From Evansella clarkii (lineage in GTDB: Bacteria; Bacillota; Bacilli; Bacillales; Salisediminibacteriaceae): a DNA stretch of 64,000 nucleotides. Location: positions 62,001 through 126,000 of the forward strand of contig NZ_MTIV01000022.1 in assembly GCF_002019695.1 (NCBI RefSeq), written 5' to 3'. Positions 49,937-58,000 of the stretch are shown here, one piece after another. Position 1 is the stretch's first letter; each line of letters starts with the position of its first letter. The notes beneath the pieces were generated by a model, which saw only the letters and a list, made by a program, of their open reading frames with translations, was not told the DNA's origin and did not search any database. The translations under genes and the position numbers were made by a program.

Positions 49937-51712
49937 TTACAGCTCTTGTCCTGTTTGTGGTTCCAGATAGACGTTCACGACAGCGGAACGCCCGTTATCA
50001 ACCGTGTAAACCGCCTGTTCCAGCACTTCTCTTAACTCATCCGGTGAAGAAACCGCATAACCGATAGCATCGCCTGACGCTTCAGAAATTTTCTCCATCC
50101 GGGCGTTATCACCGAAATTCACCCAAAACTTATCGTTTGTACTCGCCACGCCATCCGGATGGACACCGAGCGTTGATAGTTTAGGAGACTTCCAACCACG
50201 GTTATTAAAAATGACCGTAAGGAATGGTGTTTTATACTGAGAAGCAATCCAGTGAACAGAAGACGGAACCGTAAACATATACGTACCATCACCTGTCAGG
50301 GCTACCACTCGTTTATCGGGGTTTGCCAGCTTCGCACCGATAGCCGCTCCGCCATTCCAGCCAAGGGAACTAGCACCCGCACCGTAAAGCGTTCCGACTT
50401 TGTTTCGGCGGATGTTTCGCCAGACCGCACCGAAATTGGAAATCGTTTCGTTCATCACAATGTCATCTTCATCAAGAACGCTCTTTAGCGTCTTTGTCAG
50501 CAGGTCTGGTGTAATATACGAGCTCTCTTCTGCCTTTTCATTCCAGCGGGACAGCAATTCTTCATGTTTTGCTTTTAACCCTTTTGCTCTTAGCGCGATC
50601 GCATCTTTGTGAGTGGATAAATCGAGCTGAGAAACCTGCTTGTTTATCTCTTTTAAAGACAGGTATGAATTCGCCTGGAACTGTTTTTGTGTCGGGTAGT
50701 ACCATAAAGGAATGTTTTCCTTTGTAGGATCAATATCTATCCAGTCGACGACGCAATCCTCTTTCGGTTTTGTATGCAGCGGTATCCACGGTACATCACA
50801 ATCAATCACCAAAATGTAATCAGCTTCTTTTACGCGATCGGTCGATTCGTTTGAACCTGTATAATCTTCATATCCTAAATGGAACGGATGGTCCGACGGG
50901 AAGTTCATATAATAAGGCCCGGACTCCACAACCGGAACGGATAATGACTCAGCTAACTGCACCAGCTCCGGAACCGCTTCTTCTTGTCGACCTAAATAGC
51001 TCGTAATAATGAGCGGTTTTTTCGCTTTTAGCAGCTGATTCACTACGTGATCTGCTTGAGATCCTGTTATCCCCTGTGGCTCTACCGGCTTAAAATGATC
51101 CACCTGCACATCGTTGTCTTCAATTTCTTCTGCCAGAACCTCTCTCGGCGTCATCATATACACCGGACCTTTTGGCTCTGACTGCGCCATCTGCAAGGAA
51201 CGAAGAATCGACTGCTTCATGTTTTTACCGGAATTAACGGTATGGGTGTATTTCATATAATCACGAACGATACCCGCTTGGTTCGGGACGTCCTGCAAAT
51301 AATGAATGAATTCATTTCTGGAACCAGGCAGCTCATTCTCGGCTGTTGCTGGTGACATACCTGCAAAAATGAAAACTGGAATGCGCCCTCTCATGACATT
51401 ATGAATGGAACCGCCTAAATTCTGCGTACCCACATCGACGTGAACGAATACCGCTTGCGGTCGGCCTGTCACTTGCGCATACCCATGGGCAATACTCAAT
51501 GTGAGAAACTCATGCGGGCATACGATAATCTTTGGCATGTCTTTGCCCTGTTCTTCTGCTTTCGCCCAGCTTTCGATCAGGGATGCGTGGTCGCTACCCA
51601 GACCAACGAAAAAGTATTCCACTCCGGCATCCCGAAGTGTTTCCATCATGGCATCGCTTGTTGTATAAACAAGTTCTGGTTGTACCTCTTGCTGTTTGTT
51701 GTGTCCCGTCAT
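49937..51712 (-). CDS. Thiamine-diphosphate-dependent enzyme (acetolactate synthase-like)
   Basis: 591 aa, three-domain ThDP enzyme. Catalytic Glu68 in CPHEFLTLSIAHGYAQVTGR, central FAD/Rossmann-like domain (200-330), and the C-terminal ThDP motif GDGTYMF...NNRGW. Its substrate is not clear; relatives include acetolactate synthase, benzoylformate decarboxylase and sulfoacetaldehyde acetyltransferase. It heads the operon with the TRAP genes 50-80 nt apart, so it likely acts on the imported acid. No regulator gene is adjacent. Confidence 0.85.
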   Translation of the reverse strand: MTGHNKQQEVQPELVYTTSDAMMETLRDAGVEYFFVGLGSDHASLIESWAKAEEQGKDMPKIIVCPHEFLTLSIAHGYAQVTGRPQAVFVHVDVGTQNLGGSIHNVMRGRIPVFIFAGMSPATAENELPGSRNEFIHYLQDVPNQAGIVRDYMKYTHTVNSGKNMKQSILRSLQMAQSEPKGPVYMMTPREVLAEEIEDNDVQVDHFKPVEPQGITGSQADHVVNQLLKAKKPLIITSYLGRQEEAVPELVQLAESLSVPVVESGPYYMNFPSDHPFHLGYEDYTGSNESTDRVKEADYILVIDCDVPWIPLHTKPKEDCVVDWIDIDPTKENIPLWYYPTQKQFQANSYLSLKEINKQVSQLDLSTHKDAIALRAKGLKAKHEELLSRWNEKAEESSYITPDLLTKTLKSVLDEDDIVMNETISNFGAVWRNIRRNKVGTLYGAGASSLGWNGGAAIGAKLANPDKRVVALTGDGTYMFTVPSSVHWIASQYKTPFLTVIFNNRGWKSPKLSTLGVHPDGVASTNDKFWVNFGDNARMEKISEASGDAIGYAVSSPDELREVLEQAVYTVDNGRSAVVNVYLEPQTGQEL

Positions 51713-51828
51713 TTGTGCAAAACCCCCATCTTTTCTCTTAGAAAATTCATATTTGTTTTACTGGAAATTTATTCCATATCAACCGTTACTGGAATATTTT
51801 ACCATATATAATTTTATATTACAATACT

Positions 51829-51860
51829 AAAACGCTGAACACCCAGCGTTTTGATAAATT
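51829..51860 (+). terminator. Hairpin in a divergent region
   Basis: AAAACGCTG/CAGCGTTTT followed by GATAAATTTTTTG. No plus-strand gene precedes it; possibly the end of a displaced unit. Confidence 0.5.
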
Positions 51861-51883
51861 TTTTGTTTAGATATTAAATTCGT

Positions 51884-51903
51884 GACATGGACGTCGCCAT
51901 GTC
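51884..51903 (+). promoter_or_regulatory. Leader hairpin (family I)
   Basis: GACATGG/CCATGTC, tail CAATATACGAA, 63 nt before the start. Confidence 0.6.
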
Positions 51904-51966
51904 CAATATACGAAATGAAAAATAAAGACTGTAATGATCGACAAATAAATAATGGGAGTGATTCCG

Positions 51967-52380
51967 ATGGACAAAGACTGCATCAAAAAAGGAAATACGA
52001 TTTATTTACTTGACCGCAACGCATGGAACGTCAACGATCCCGAGGCACTCATCGTGGAAATGACTATTATCGAAAAAGACGGCGAGCTTTATGCTCACGC
52101 CAAGCAAGGCTATTCGACGATGGAATTCCACGTCTCAGCAGACTCCATCTCAGAGATGAATAAACCTCAATATAAAATACTGTTTGAAACGAGAGCCGCT
52201 GCCCAAGCGCACTATGAGGAGAGCATGGATAAACAGGTGCAGGCGATTCACGATATGTCACAAGAAGAACTGATTAAGTTATTTTTTAACGAATGGCGCG
52301 GGGAGTACATGCATGATATCAGGATCGACGAAGCCATGAGGGAGAAGATTAAGAACGAGTTCAAGGTTCATGTAGGATGA
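51967..52380 (+). CDS. Hypothetical protein, paralog 1
   Basis: 137 aa. Shares with paralog 2 (52897) the stretches LDRNAW.VNDPEALIVEM, TR..AQAHY, MS...L..-FF..W.G and the C-terminal helix (EAMREKIKNEF). ATG after GGGAGTG. Not recognised; the strong conservation between copies shows it is a real protein. Confidence 0.75.
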   Translation: MDKDCIKKGNTIYLLDRNAWNVNDPEALIVEMTIIEKDGELYAHAKQGYSTMEFHVSADSISEMNKPQYKILFETRAAAQAHYEESMDKQVQAIHDMSQEELIKLFFNEWRGEYMHDIRIDEAMREKIKNEFKVHVG

Positions 52381-52390
52381 GTAGGACAGA

Positions 52391-52420
52391 CGCAGCGGAA
52401 ATCCGCTGCGTATTTTTTTT
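52391..52420 (+). terminator. Intrinsic terminator
   Basis: CGCAGCGG, AAAT, CCGCTGCG, then eight T. Nearly the same as the terminator of paralog 2. Confidence 0.9.
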
Positions 52421-52461
52421 CTAAAACTGTCAGACCCTTCAAACCATTTAAGCCCAGACAA

Positions 52462-52480
52462 GACATGTCAGGGACATGTC
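52462..52480 (+). promoter_or_regulatory. Leader hairpin (family I)
   Basis: GACATGT/ACATGTC, CAGGG loop, tail CAATGAACGAC, 82 nt before the start. Confidence 0.65.
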
Positions 52481-52562
52481 CAATGAACGACATGAATGAA
52501 TCAAAAACATTTTCGTATATTAAAAACTTGCTCATCTGAGTAATAGATAAGGGGAGTTCATT

Positions 52563-52733
52563 ATGGGGAAGTATCCGAAGCATGAACCTTGTGAAATGTG
52601 CGGAGTCGATGTGATTTACGGATTCAGTCTTTGTGACGACTGCGACAAAAAAGTTGAGAAGTTTGATGAAACTACAGGTCTCTATACTTTGGAAAACGGA
52701 GAAGTAGTAGATACGACAAAACATCAGTATTGA
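52563..52733 (+). CDS. Zinc-ribbon peptide, 56 aa
   Basis: MGKYPKHEPCEMCGVDVIYG start; CEMC (10-13) and CDDC (24-27) form one zinc site, then an acidic tail. GATAAGGGGAG site. Sits between the two paralogs with its own leader. Function unknown. Confidence 0.65.
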   Translation: MGKYPKHEPCEMCGVDVIYGFSLCDDCDKKVEKFDETTGLYTLENGEVVDTTKHQY

Positions 52734-52812
52734 TTGAACCTTTACAAGTGAATCGATTTCAGCAACAACGCATAATCAATAGATCAGACCCAAACCGTTC
52801 AACCCCAGAATA

Positions 52813-52831
52813 GACATGTCAGGGACATGTC
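52813..52831 (+). promoter_or_regulatory. Leader hairpin (family I)
   Basis: Same stem, loop and tail as the one at 52462; 65 nt before the start. Confidence 0.65.
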
Positions 52832-52896
52832 CAATGAACGACATGGAGTAAAAACATATTTGTGTCTAAAAATATATGGTCACAGGAGTGATAGAG

Positions 52897-53307
52897 ATGG
52901 ATATAGAGAACATCAAGGACCTGGAATACATTTATTTTCTTGATCGTAACGCATGGAGCGTGAACGATCCCGAGGCGTTGATTGTCGAGATGGAAGTGAT
53001 GGAGGAAGAGGAAAAGACAATCGCTTACGCTGAACAGGGGCATGAGACGCTTCAGTTTGAACTGACCGAGGGTTTCTTCACACAAGCCACAAAGGGGAAG
53101 CGGAAATACTTGTTCAAGACGAGGCAGGACGCCCAAGCGCACTATAACGAGGAACTAAAAAAAGAAATCCGAGGAATTCAAGCCATGTCAAAGGATTCCC
53201 TGGCTCAAATGTTTTTCAAACAGTGGCAAGGCGACGTGATCCGTGACGAAAGCGTTACGGAAACCATGAAAGCTAAGATCAAAGCCGAATTCGGTGTGGA
53301 TGTGTAA
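52897..53307 (+). CDS. Hypothetical protein, paralog 2
   Basis: 136 aa, paralog of the 51967 gene. ATG after ACAGGAGTG; longer in-frame start lacks a site. The conserved N-terminal LDRNAW motif and C-terminal helix are kept, while the middle segment (55-80) diverges. Not recognised. Confidence 0.75.
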   Translation: MDIENIKDLEYIYFLDRNAWSVNDPEALIVEMEVMEEEEKTIAYAEQGHETLQFELTEGFFTQATKGKRKYLFKTRQDAQAHYNEELKKEIRGIQAMSKDSLAQMFFKQWQGDVIRDESVTETMKAKIKAEFGVDV

Positions 53308-53321
53308 CATCCCACCACCAG

Positions 53322-53356
53322 CACACAGCGGAAATCCGCTGTGTGTTTTTTTTTTG
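53322..53356 (+). terminator. Intrinsic terminator
   Basis: CACACAGCGG, AAAT, CCGCTGTGTG, then a T run. Confidence 0.9.
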
Positions 53357-53410
53357 AATACGGTACATCGAAACAAAGAGGGACTCGTTCCTTATTCTGA
53401 AAAAGGTCAT

Positions 53411-53477
53411 GACATGTTGTGTCACTCCCCAGTTTGTTCCAATCTGGCATAGATGTCTTCGCTTGTGACCCCATGTC
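53411..53477 (+). promoter_or_regulatory. Possible long-range leader stem
   Basis: GACATG at 53411 can pair with CATGTC at 53472-53477, tail CGAAAAAAGG. Fits the family I pattern with a 55-nt loop; weak. Confidence 0.3.
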
Positions 53478-53588
53478 CGAAAAAAGGCATGAATATAAAA
53501 TAATCAAAAATTAATATGTACAACACTAAAACTAAACCGTAGCGGGACCATTTATATATTTAAAAAGACAAAACAAGAGGTGAGAACA

Positions 53589-54398
53589 ATGATGCTAAGG
53601 AAGAATGTAAGACAAATCAGAAACGAAATGAATCAAAAAGAAAAGCATATGAAATACCGGAAAATTGCACTACCAAAAAAGATGAACTTTGATAATCACA
53701 TCGATGCTCCGTTCTCGGAGGCGTTCAAGAAAGGCGATTTTCGAAACGATATTTATTTCACGGTAAATCCTTTCTTCATCGCAGGTGTTTATATTAAGTA
53801 TATCCTCATCTATTGCTGGCCTGCCCTCCTCCTGAGTGGAGTCATGTTCGGCATCCATCTCCTATCGATTGCCGTATTGGGAGATGAATATACAGCCCCA
53901 ACGGCTGGTATTCAGCTATTACTCATTGTTTACTCCATCTGCCTATTCTTTACATGGAGAAGAATCAGCGACCACATGGCGTATTACAACATCACCATGC
54001 TGGTGAGCAAATTCGATATCAACCAAAAATACCTGACTAAGATATATCGATCAGCCAATATCGAAGCGGATAAAGAGGCTGCCGTGATGGACCATTACCG
54101 GAAGAAATTCAATAAGCTCAGCCTATTCCCAAGTATGAAGGAGCTGGCCCTTGAGGAGCAACTCTATCAAAAACATAGCAACAGCAAACATGCCTCAAAC
54201 CGCGAGTTCGCAGAATTGCGGAGAAGTCGTCTCGATTTAGACAGCAAGCGCGAAGAGCATCTGGCTGCCAAAGAAATTGCCGACTGGAAGCAGGAGCAGT
54301 ATGGCGGCAAAAACGAATACGATGTTATGGTTGCTAAGTACCAATGGCGAACGGTTCCGGCAATCAAAGAGATTATCGCTGAGGTTTCTGCCACATGA
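53589..54398 (+). CDS. Membrane protein with coiled-coil tail, 269 aa
   Basis: ATG at 53589, 8 nt after AAGAGG; the GTG at 53580 overlaps that site. Basic N-terminus (1-60), two membrane segments (about 70-95 and 105-125), then a long charged cytoplasmic region with coiled coils (LRRSRLDLDSKREEHLAAKE). Not recognised. Confidence 0.7.
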   Translation: MMLRKNVRQIRNEMNQKEKHMKYRKIALPKKMNFDNHIDAPFSEAFKKGDFRNDIYFTVNPFFIAGVYIKYILIYCWPALLLSGVMFGIHLLSIAVLGDEYTAPTAGIQLLLIVYSICLFFTWRRISDHMAYYNITMLVSKFDINQKYLTKIYRSANIEADKEAAVMDHYRKKFNKLSLFPSMKELALEEQLYQKHSNSKHASNREFAELRRSRLDLDSKREEHLAAKEIADWKQEQYGGKNEYDVMVAKYQWRTVPAIKEIIAEVSAT

Positions 54399-54459
54399 AC
54401 ACCGACCGCCTGGAAAATTGTGATAAACTGAAAGAAAGCATGGATTTTGGAGGGATAGG

Positions 54460-54600
54460 ATGAAGATAATTGACAATCGTGGAGAAGATCATGAATGGGC
54501 GCTGATTGTTATCACCATATGCTCTTTTCTAACTTTCAGAAAAATCAAGAAACTAGAGCGGTACAAAAGGAAATTACAAGGGACATATAAGCCTTATTGA
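54460..54600 (+). CDS. Small protein, 46 aa, one hydrophobic segment
   Basis: MKIIDNRGEDHEWALIVITI start, then a very basic tail. GGAGGGATAGG site 1-6 nt before ATG. 60 nt after the membrane protein, terminator follows; probably in the same unit. Confidence 0.5.
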   Translation: MKIIDNRGEDHEWALIVITICSFLTFRKIKKLERYKRKLQGTYKPY

Positions 54601-54605
54601 CGTAC

Positions 54606-54638
54606 AAAGGGGATTATCTAATTAGATAATCCCCTTTT
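54606..54638. terminator. Bidirectional terminator
   Basis: AAAGGGGATTATCTAA/TTAGATAATCCCCTTT between convergent genes. Confidence 0.9.
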
Positions 54639-54642
54639 GCAT

Positions 54643-54951
54643 TTAATTACAAATCATATTCGAAACAAGCTGCGGACCGCTGCTACCATACCTATTACAG
54701 TAGGCCCTAGCACCATTGTCCGCTAAGTATCGCGCTAACTCTGTTCTTCCTAGTGAAATTAGCGCTCTCACTGCTATACCAATTATTACGGGCGCAAGCA
54801 TAGGTTCCACCCCATCATCAATCACTACCAATTCCAATTCTGGAGTCACATCCCCACTTCCCGCCGAACCATTGGCACTAGCTGCTGCTGGCATGGCAAG
54901 CAGCAACAAAGCCAGCACTAATACCAAAACCTGAGACATACGTTTCTTCAT
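54643..54951 (-). CDS. Small secreted protein, possible bacteriocin precursor
   Basis: 102 aa. Signal peptide (VLVLVLALLLLAMPAAA) followed by a short acidic segment (27-50), a hydrophobic helix (PMLAPVIIGIAVRALISLG) and a tail with two cysteines (AYCNRYG, MICN). The layout propeptide-hydrophobic-Cys tail is seen in many bacteriocins but no family is recognised. No immunity gene is obvious next to it. AGGAGG site. Confidence 0.65.
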   Translation of the reverse strand: MKKRMSQVLVLVLALLLLAMPAAASANGSAGSGDVTPELELVVIDDGVEPMLAPVIIGIAVRALISLGRTELARYLADNGARAYCNRYGSSGPQLVSNMICN

Positions 54952-55088
54952 ACAAAACCTCCTAAAATGTTTATTTTATTACATGGGTATATTTCTACAT
55001 CTTTTTGGGTAATCCTCCTTTATTTTCAATAAATTTGAAAATAATCTCAAAAAATGGATATAGGAACGTTTTCCAATGGTCATAAGAA

Positions 55089-55105
55089 ATGGTCCAATTG
55101 ACCAT
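55089..55105 (+). promoter_or_regulatory. Leader hairpin (family I, weak)
   Basis: ATGGTC/GACCAT, tail CCAACAAGG; a second small stem GGC-TTC-GCC with tail CGATAAAAAAG follows at 55113. The start is 65 nt on. Confidence 0.4.
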
Positions 55106-55170
55106 CCAACAAGGCTTCGCCCGATAAAAAAGATAATGAATCAAAATCTAATAGAAAGGATGAGATATCC

Positions 55171-55356
55171 ATGTTCGATGTCCAATGCGTGGAAACCTGT
55201 CAAGGAGATAATGGAGTAGTCTTCGAAAAAGGACAGACCTATACCTGTATGTGGCAAAAAGACATCATAGCGGTCGTCCGTGACAAGCGTGGCCGCCCGC
55301 ACATCTTCTATAAGAAAGAATTTGAAACCTGTTTTAAACCCTTAATGTTAAACTAA
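55171..55356 (+). CDS. Hypothetical protein, 61 aa
   Basis: Small beta-barrel-like protein with GVVFEKGQTYTCMWQKD and a C-terminal CFKPL, similar in layout to SH3-like or small phage domains. AAAGGATG site. Precedes the macro-domain gene by 37 nt, so likely cotranscribed. Confidence 0.65.
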   Translation: MFDVQCVETCQGDNGVVFEKGQTYTCMWQKDIIAVVRDKRGRPHIFYKKEFETCFKPLMLN

Positions 55357-55393
55357 ACAAATGATTCCTCATTTACCAAAGGAGTGCTGATCT

Positions 55394-55885
55394 ATGACAA
55401 TCACGATCAAAAACGGAACCATTATTAATGCTGACGAACATATCATCGCCCACCAGGTCAACGGACTCGGTGTCATGGGTGGAGGTGTGGCAAGACAAAT
55501 CAAACAAGCCTACCCAGGCGTTTACCGCAGGTACAAAACCTTTGTAGATAATCACACGTCCCCGGAGGAGCTTCTTGGCAAGAACCTGATGATTGTGACC
55601 GACGGAAGACCGGTGTACCAATTTGATAAGGCCGGTAAAGCTAAAATTATCAGCAATTTATTCGGTCAGGCCCGCATCGGGACCTCCACTAAACAAACGG
55701 ACGAAAAGGCGCTCAGAAAGGCTCTTGAACATCTGGCGGAATTCGCCAAGATGGACGGCTTATCCGTTGCTATGCCCGAGGGTATCGGCTGCGGACGCGG
55801 TGGAGGTGACTGGAACGAGGTTCGGACCATTATTGAAGAAGTCTTCAAGGATTATCCCGTGACGCTGTACCGTTACACAGAGTGA
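55394..55885 (+). CDS. Macro-domain protein (ADP-ribose processing)
   Basis: 163 aa, a lone macro domain. NGLGVMGGGVARQIKQAYP is the ADP-ribose-binding loop region and VAMPEGIGCGRGGGDW the distal phosphate loop. It most resembles the Poa1p/TARG1/DarG type that removes ADP-ribose phosphate or reverses ADP-ribosylation of DNA or protein. No DarT-like toxin is encoded nearby. AAAGGAGTG site. Confidence 0.88.
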   Translation: MTITIKNGTIINADEHIIAHQVNGLGVMGGGVARQIKQAYPGVYRRYKTFVDNHTSPEELLGKNLMIVTDGRPVYQFDKAGKAKIISNLFGQARIGTSTKQTDEKALRKALEHLAEFAKMDGLSVAMPEGIGCGRGGGDWNEVRTIIEEVFKDYPVTLYRYTE

Positions 55886-56028
55886 ACTTCAACATTCATA
55901 CCGTTGCAAACATACCCCTCCCACCTTCTAACTGGTATAATATGGATATACAACATGCTTCTCATTCGCCTCGATACAAAGCGTTATGGGAAGCATTTTT
56001 TATACAAAAATGTAGGGAGTGAAACACT

Positions 56029-56241
56029 ATGGGGTTTTTAAGCCACATCGACAGTAATATTATTGTCCTGGGTGTCGGAGCACTCATGCTTCTCGGCAGC
56101 TTCGCCACCATCAACAGCAGGAGCGCATCAAAATTCGATCACGACTTCGCTTTGCTATTACTTATCGCAGGAATTGTATGTCTCGGAATCGGATTTGGAT
56201 TCATCGATCTATCAGAACTGAAACACTTGCTACCTGATTAG
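56029..56241 (+). CDS. Small two-segment membrane protein, 70 aa
   Basis: Hydrophobic segments about 11-28 and 42-60. GGGAGTG site. Preceded by a hairpin with T run near 55957-56000 (GCTTC...GAAGC). Not recognised. Confidence 0.6.
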   Translation: MGFLSHIDSNIIVLGVGALMLLGSFATINSRSASKFDHDFALLLLIAGIVCLGIGFGFIDLSELKHLLPD

Positions 56242-56314
56242 TATTACATATTACGTAATACTGTTATTTAACATTGTGATTAAATCTTTTTGCGGAAAAG
56301 GGGTTGGAGAAACC

Positions 56315-56686
56315 GTGCCTGCACTCGTAGACAAAATGACGATTAAAAAACACGGGGTTGACGAAAAACTAGACCGGCGCGTCAAACTGACAGCTGAAGA
56401 TAAAGAAAGCATCCGGTCGCAGTATTTTAATACTCATGAGAGCGAACGACCGACGATGACATGGCTTGCAGCCACCTATGGTGTTGATCGCCGACTGATT
56501 CAATTTGTTCTGTTTCCGGAGCGTGAAGCCCGCCATAAAAAGCAAGCAAGCGCCAGACGGAAGGATGGCCGTTACTATGACAAAGAAAAGAGCCGGCAAA
56601 ACATGCAGAAATACAGGGACTACAAACGAACACTTGTAGAGAAGGGGAAGATCAATCCGTCCGAACGGTACGTGGTCACGCAATAA
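56315..56686 (+). CDS. HTH-like basic protein, 123 aa
   Basis: Start taken as the GTG at 56315 after TTGGAG; a GTG 13 codons upstream is possible. A HTH at about 40-65 (TMTWLAATYGVDRRLIQFVL) is followed by a basic, helical C-terminus (YYDKEKSRQNMQKYRDYKRT). Resembles small phage-type DNA-binding proteins. TATTACGTAATA palindrome lies just upstream. Confidence 0.6.
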   Translation: MPALVDKMTIKKHGVDEKLDRRVKLTAEDKESIRSQYFNTHESERPTMTWLAATYGVDRRLIQFVLFPEREARHKKQASARRKDGRYYDKEKSRQNMQKYRDYKRTLVEKGKINPSERYVVTQ

Positions 56687-56716
56687 CAAAAGATGCGAGC
56701 AAATCAAGCAGTAACA

Positions 56717-56754
56717 AAGAGCATGCCTATACGGGCCATGCTTTTTTATTTTTA
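56717..56754 (+). terminator. Intrinsic terminator
   Basis: AGCATG/CATGCT with inner GCC/GGC, then TTTTTTATTTTT. Confidence 0.8.
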
Positions 56755-56829
56755 GAAACAAACCGCCCTGCCAGCAAAAATAAACGATAGACCCTTTGCT
56801 ATTTAATTTCAAAAAAAGGGGCGGAAATT

Positions 56830-57684
56830 ATGGAAAAAACAACGGTTGTGAACAAACATCATAAAGAGGCATTCGATGTGTACATTGGGCGCGGCTCTAA
56901 ATGGGGAAATCCATTCTCACATCGGAGTGATACAAAGGCCAAGCACAAAACCGAGACTCGCGAGGAAGCCGTGGCCAGTTATCGGGAATGGATTCAGACA
57001 CAGCCCGATCTTCTTGCGGACTTGCATGAACTCAAAGGAAAGAAACTTTGTTGTTACTGCAAGCCCAAAGCCTGTCACGGCGACGTGCTCGCAGAATTGG
57101 CGGATGCACTTGACTCTGTGACCTCAACAAGCCATGAATCAAAAACCGTGATTCATATCGGCTTCACAGGTCACAGACCAAACAAACTCGGCGGATATGA
57201 CCTCACGGCACCAGGATACCTGAATCTGCAGGAAGACCTCGAAACATATATCAAACGAAATCTTGAGGTGTTCGATATGGTTGTCGGTCATTCGGGCCTT
57301 GCACTTGGCGGAGATACCATCTGGTCGAAGGCCATTCTCGCGATGAAAGAGAAATACCCTGGTCGGGTGCAATTTCACGCAGAAATACCGATGATGGAAC
57401 AGGCGAGCGCGTGGTTCAAGAAATCAGATATCGATTTCTGGCATGAACAGGTCGAACGCGCCGACTTCACATCGGTATACGGCTCGCTGGACGGCGTAGA
57501 AGAACACAAACGCCGGGGACTCGCTGCGAAATTTCTGAATCTCAGAAACGAAGGTATGCTCGACCATTCTAACGTCCTGCTGGCACTCCACGACGGATCT
57601 TCAGGAGGAACCGGGAATGCCGTGGCGTATGCCAAAGAGACCAATCTTGTGACACACGTTGTCCATCCGAGCGTTTATTTTTAA
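56830..57684 (+). CDS. DUF4326 plus SLOG-like fusion protein
   Basis: 284 aa. Residues 1-90 are DUF4326 (FDVYIGRGSKWGNPFSHR, then KKLCCYCKPKACHGDVLAEL). Residues 105-284 form a Rossmann-like SLOG domain: IGFTGHRPNKLGGYD, VVGHSGLALGGDTIWSKAIL, then HDGSSGGTGNAVAYAKE, the usual nucleotide-binding GGxxG and G.S.GT.N motifs. SLOG proteins sense or process nucleotides and NAD derivatives. AAAGGGGCGG site. Confidence 0.82.
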   Translation: MEKTTVVNKHHKEAFDVYIGRGSKWGNPFSHRSDTKAKHKTETREEAVASYREWIQTQPDLLADLHELKGKKLCCYCKPKACHGDVLAELADALDSVTSTSHESKTVIHIGFTGHRPNKLGGYDLTAPGYLNLQEDLETYIKRNLEVFDMVVGHSGLALGGDTIWSKAILAMKEKYPGRVQFHAEIPMMEQASAWFKKSDIDFWHEQVERADFTSVYGSLDGVEEHKRRGLAAKFLNLRNEGMLDHSNVLLALHDGSSGGTGNAVAYAKETNLVTHVVHPSVYF

Positions 57685-57698
57685 CGCTCGGGTTTTTT
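57667..57698 (+). terminator. Intrinsic terminator overlapping a stop codon
   Basis: CCGAGCGTT/AACGCTCGG, then six T. The 5' arm lies inside the end of the coding region. Confidence 0.85.
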
Positions 57699-57745
57699 GC
57701 TTTACCTGTTCACATAGGTTTGAAATTAAAAAGGAGGGTTCGTCT

Positions 57746-57934
57746 TTGATAATCCAATATGAAACGTTAGTTAAATCTCTACCCCTTGACTGCCGCCTAC
57801 ATGTACCAATCACTTATTGTCTTAATTGCGACGAACCTATAAGAAACGAGAACGATTTTTATAAAGAATACTGTGGAGTAACCTGTGAAAACGAACACCA
57901 CTACATTATGGAACTTACACTGAAAGATGAATGA
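57746..57934 (+). CDS. Small Cys-cluster protein, 62 aa
   Basis: TTG start at 57746, 8 nt after AAAGGAGGG. CLNC at 25-28 and CGVTC at 43-47 make a zinc site; the pattern resembles small MYND/TRASH-like zinc peptides. Function unknown. Confidence 0.6.
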   Translation: MIIQYETLVKSLPLDCRLHVPITYCLNCDEPIRNENDFYKEYCGVTCENEHHYIMELTLKDE

Positions 57935-58000
57935 CGGGTAGATGGTTCACTTTATTCATTAGATTGACCAGAGAGTGCACATATTAAAGGAGGAATTTTC

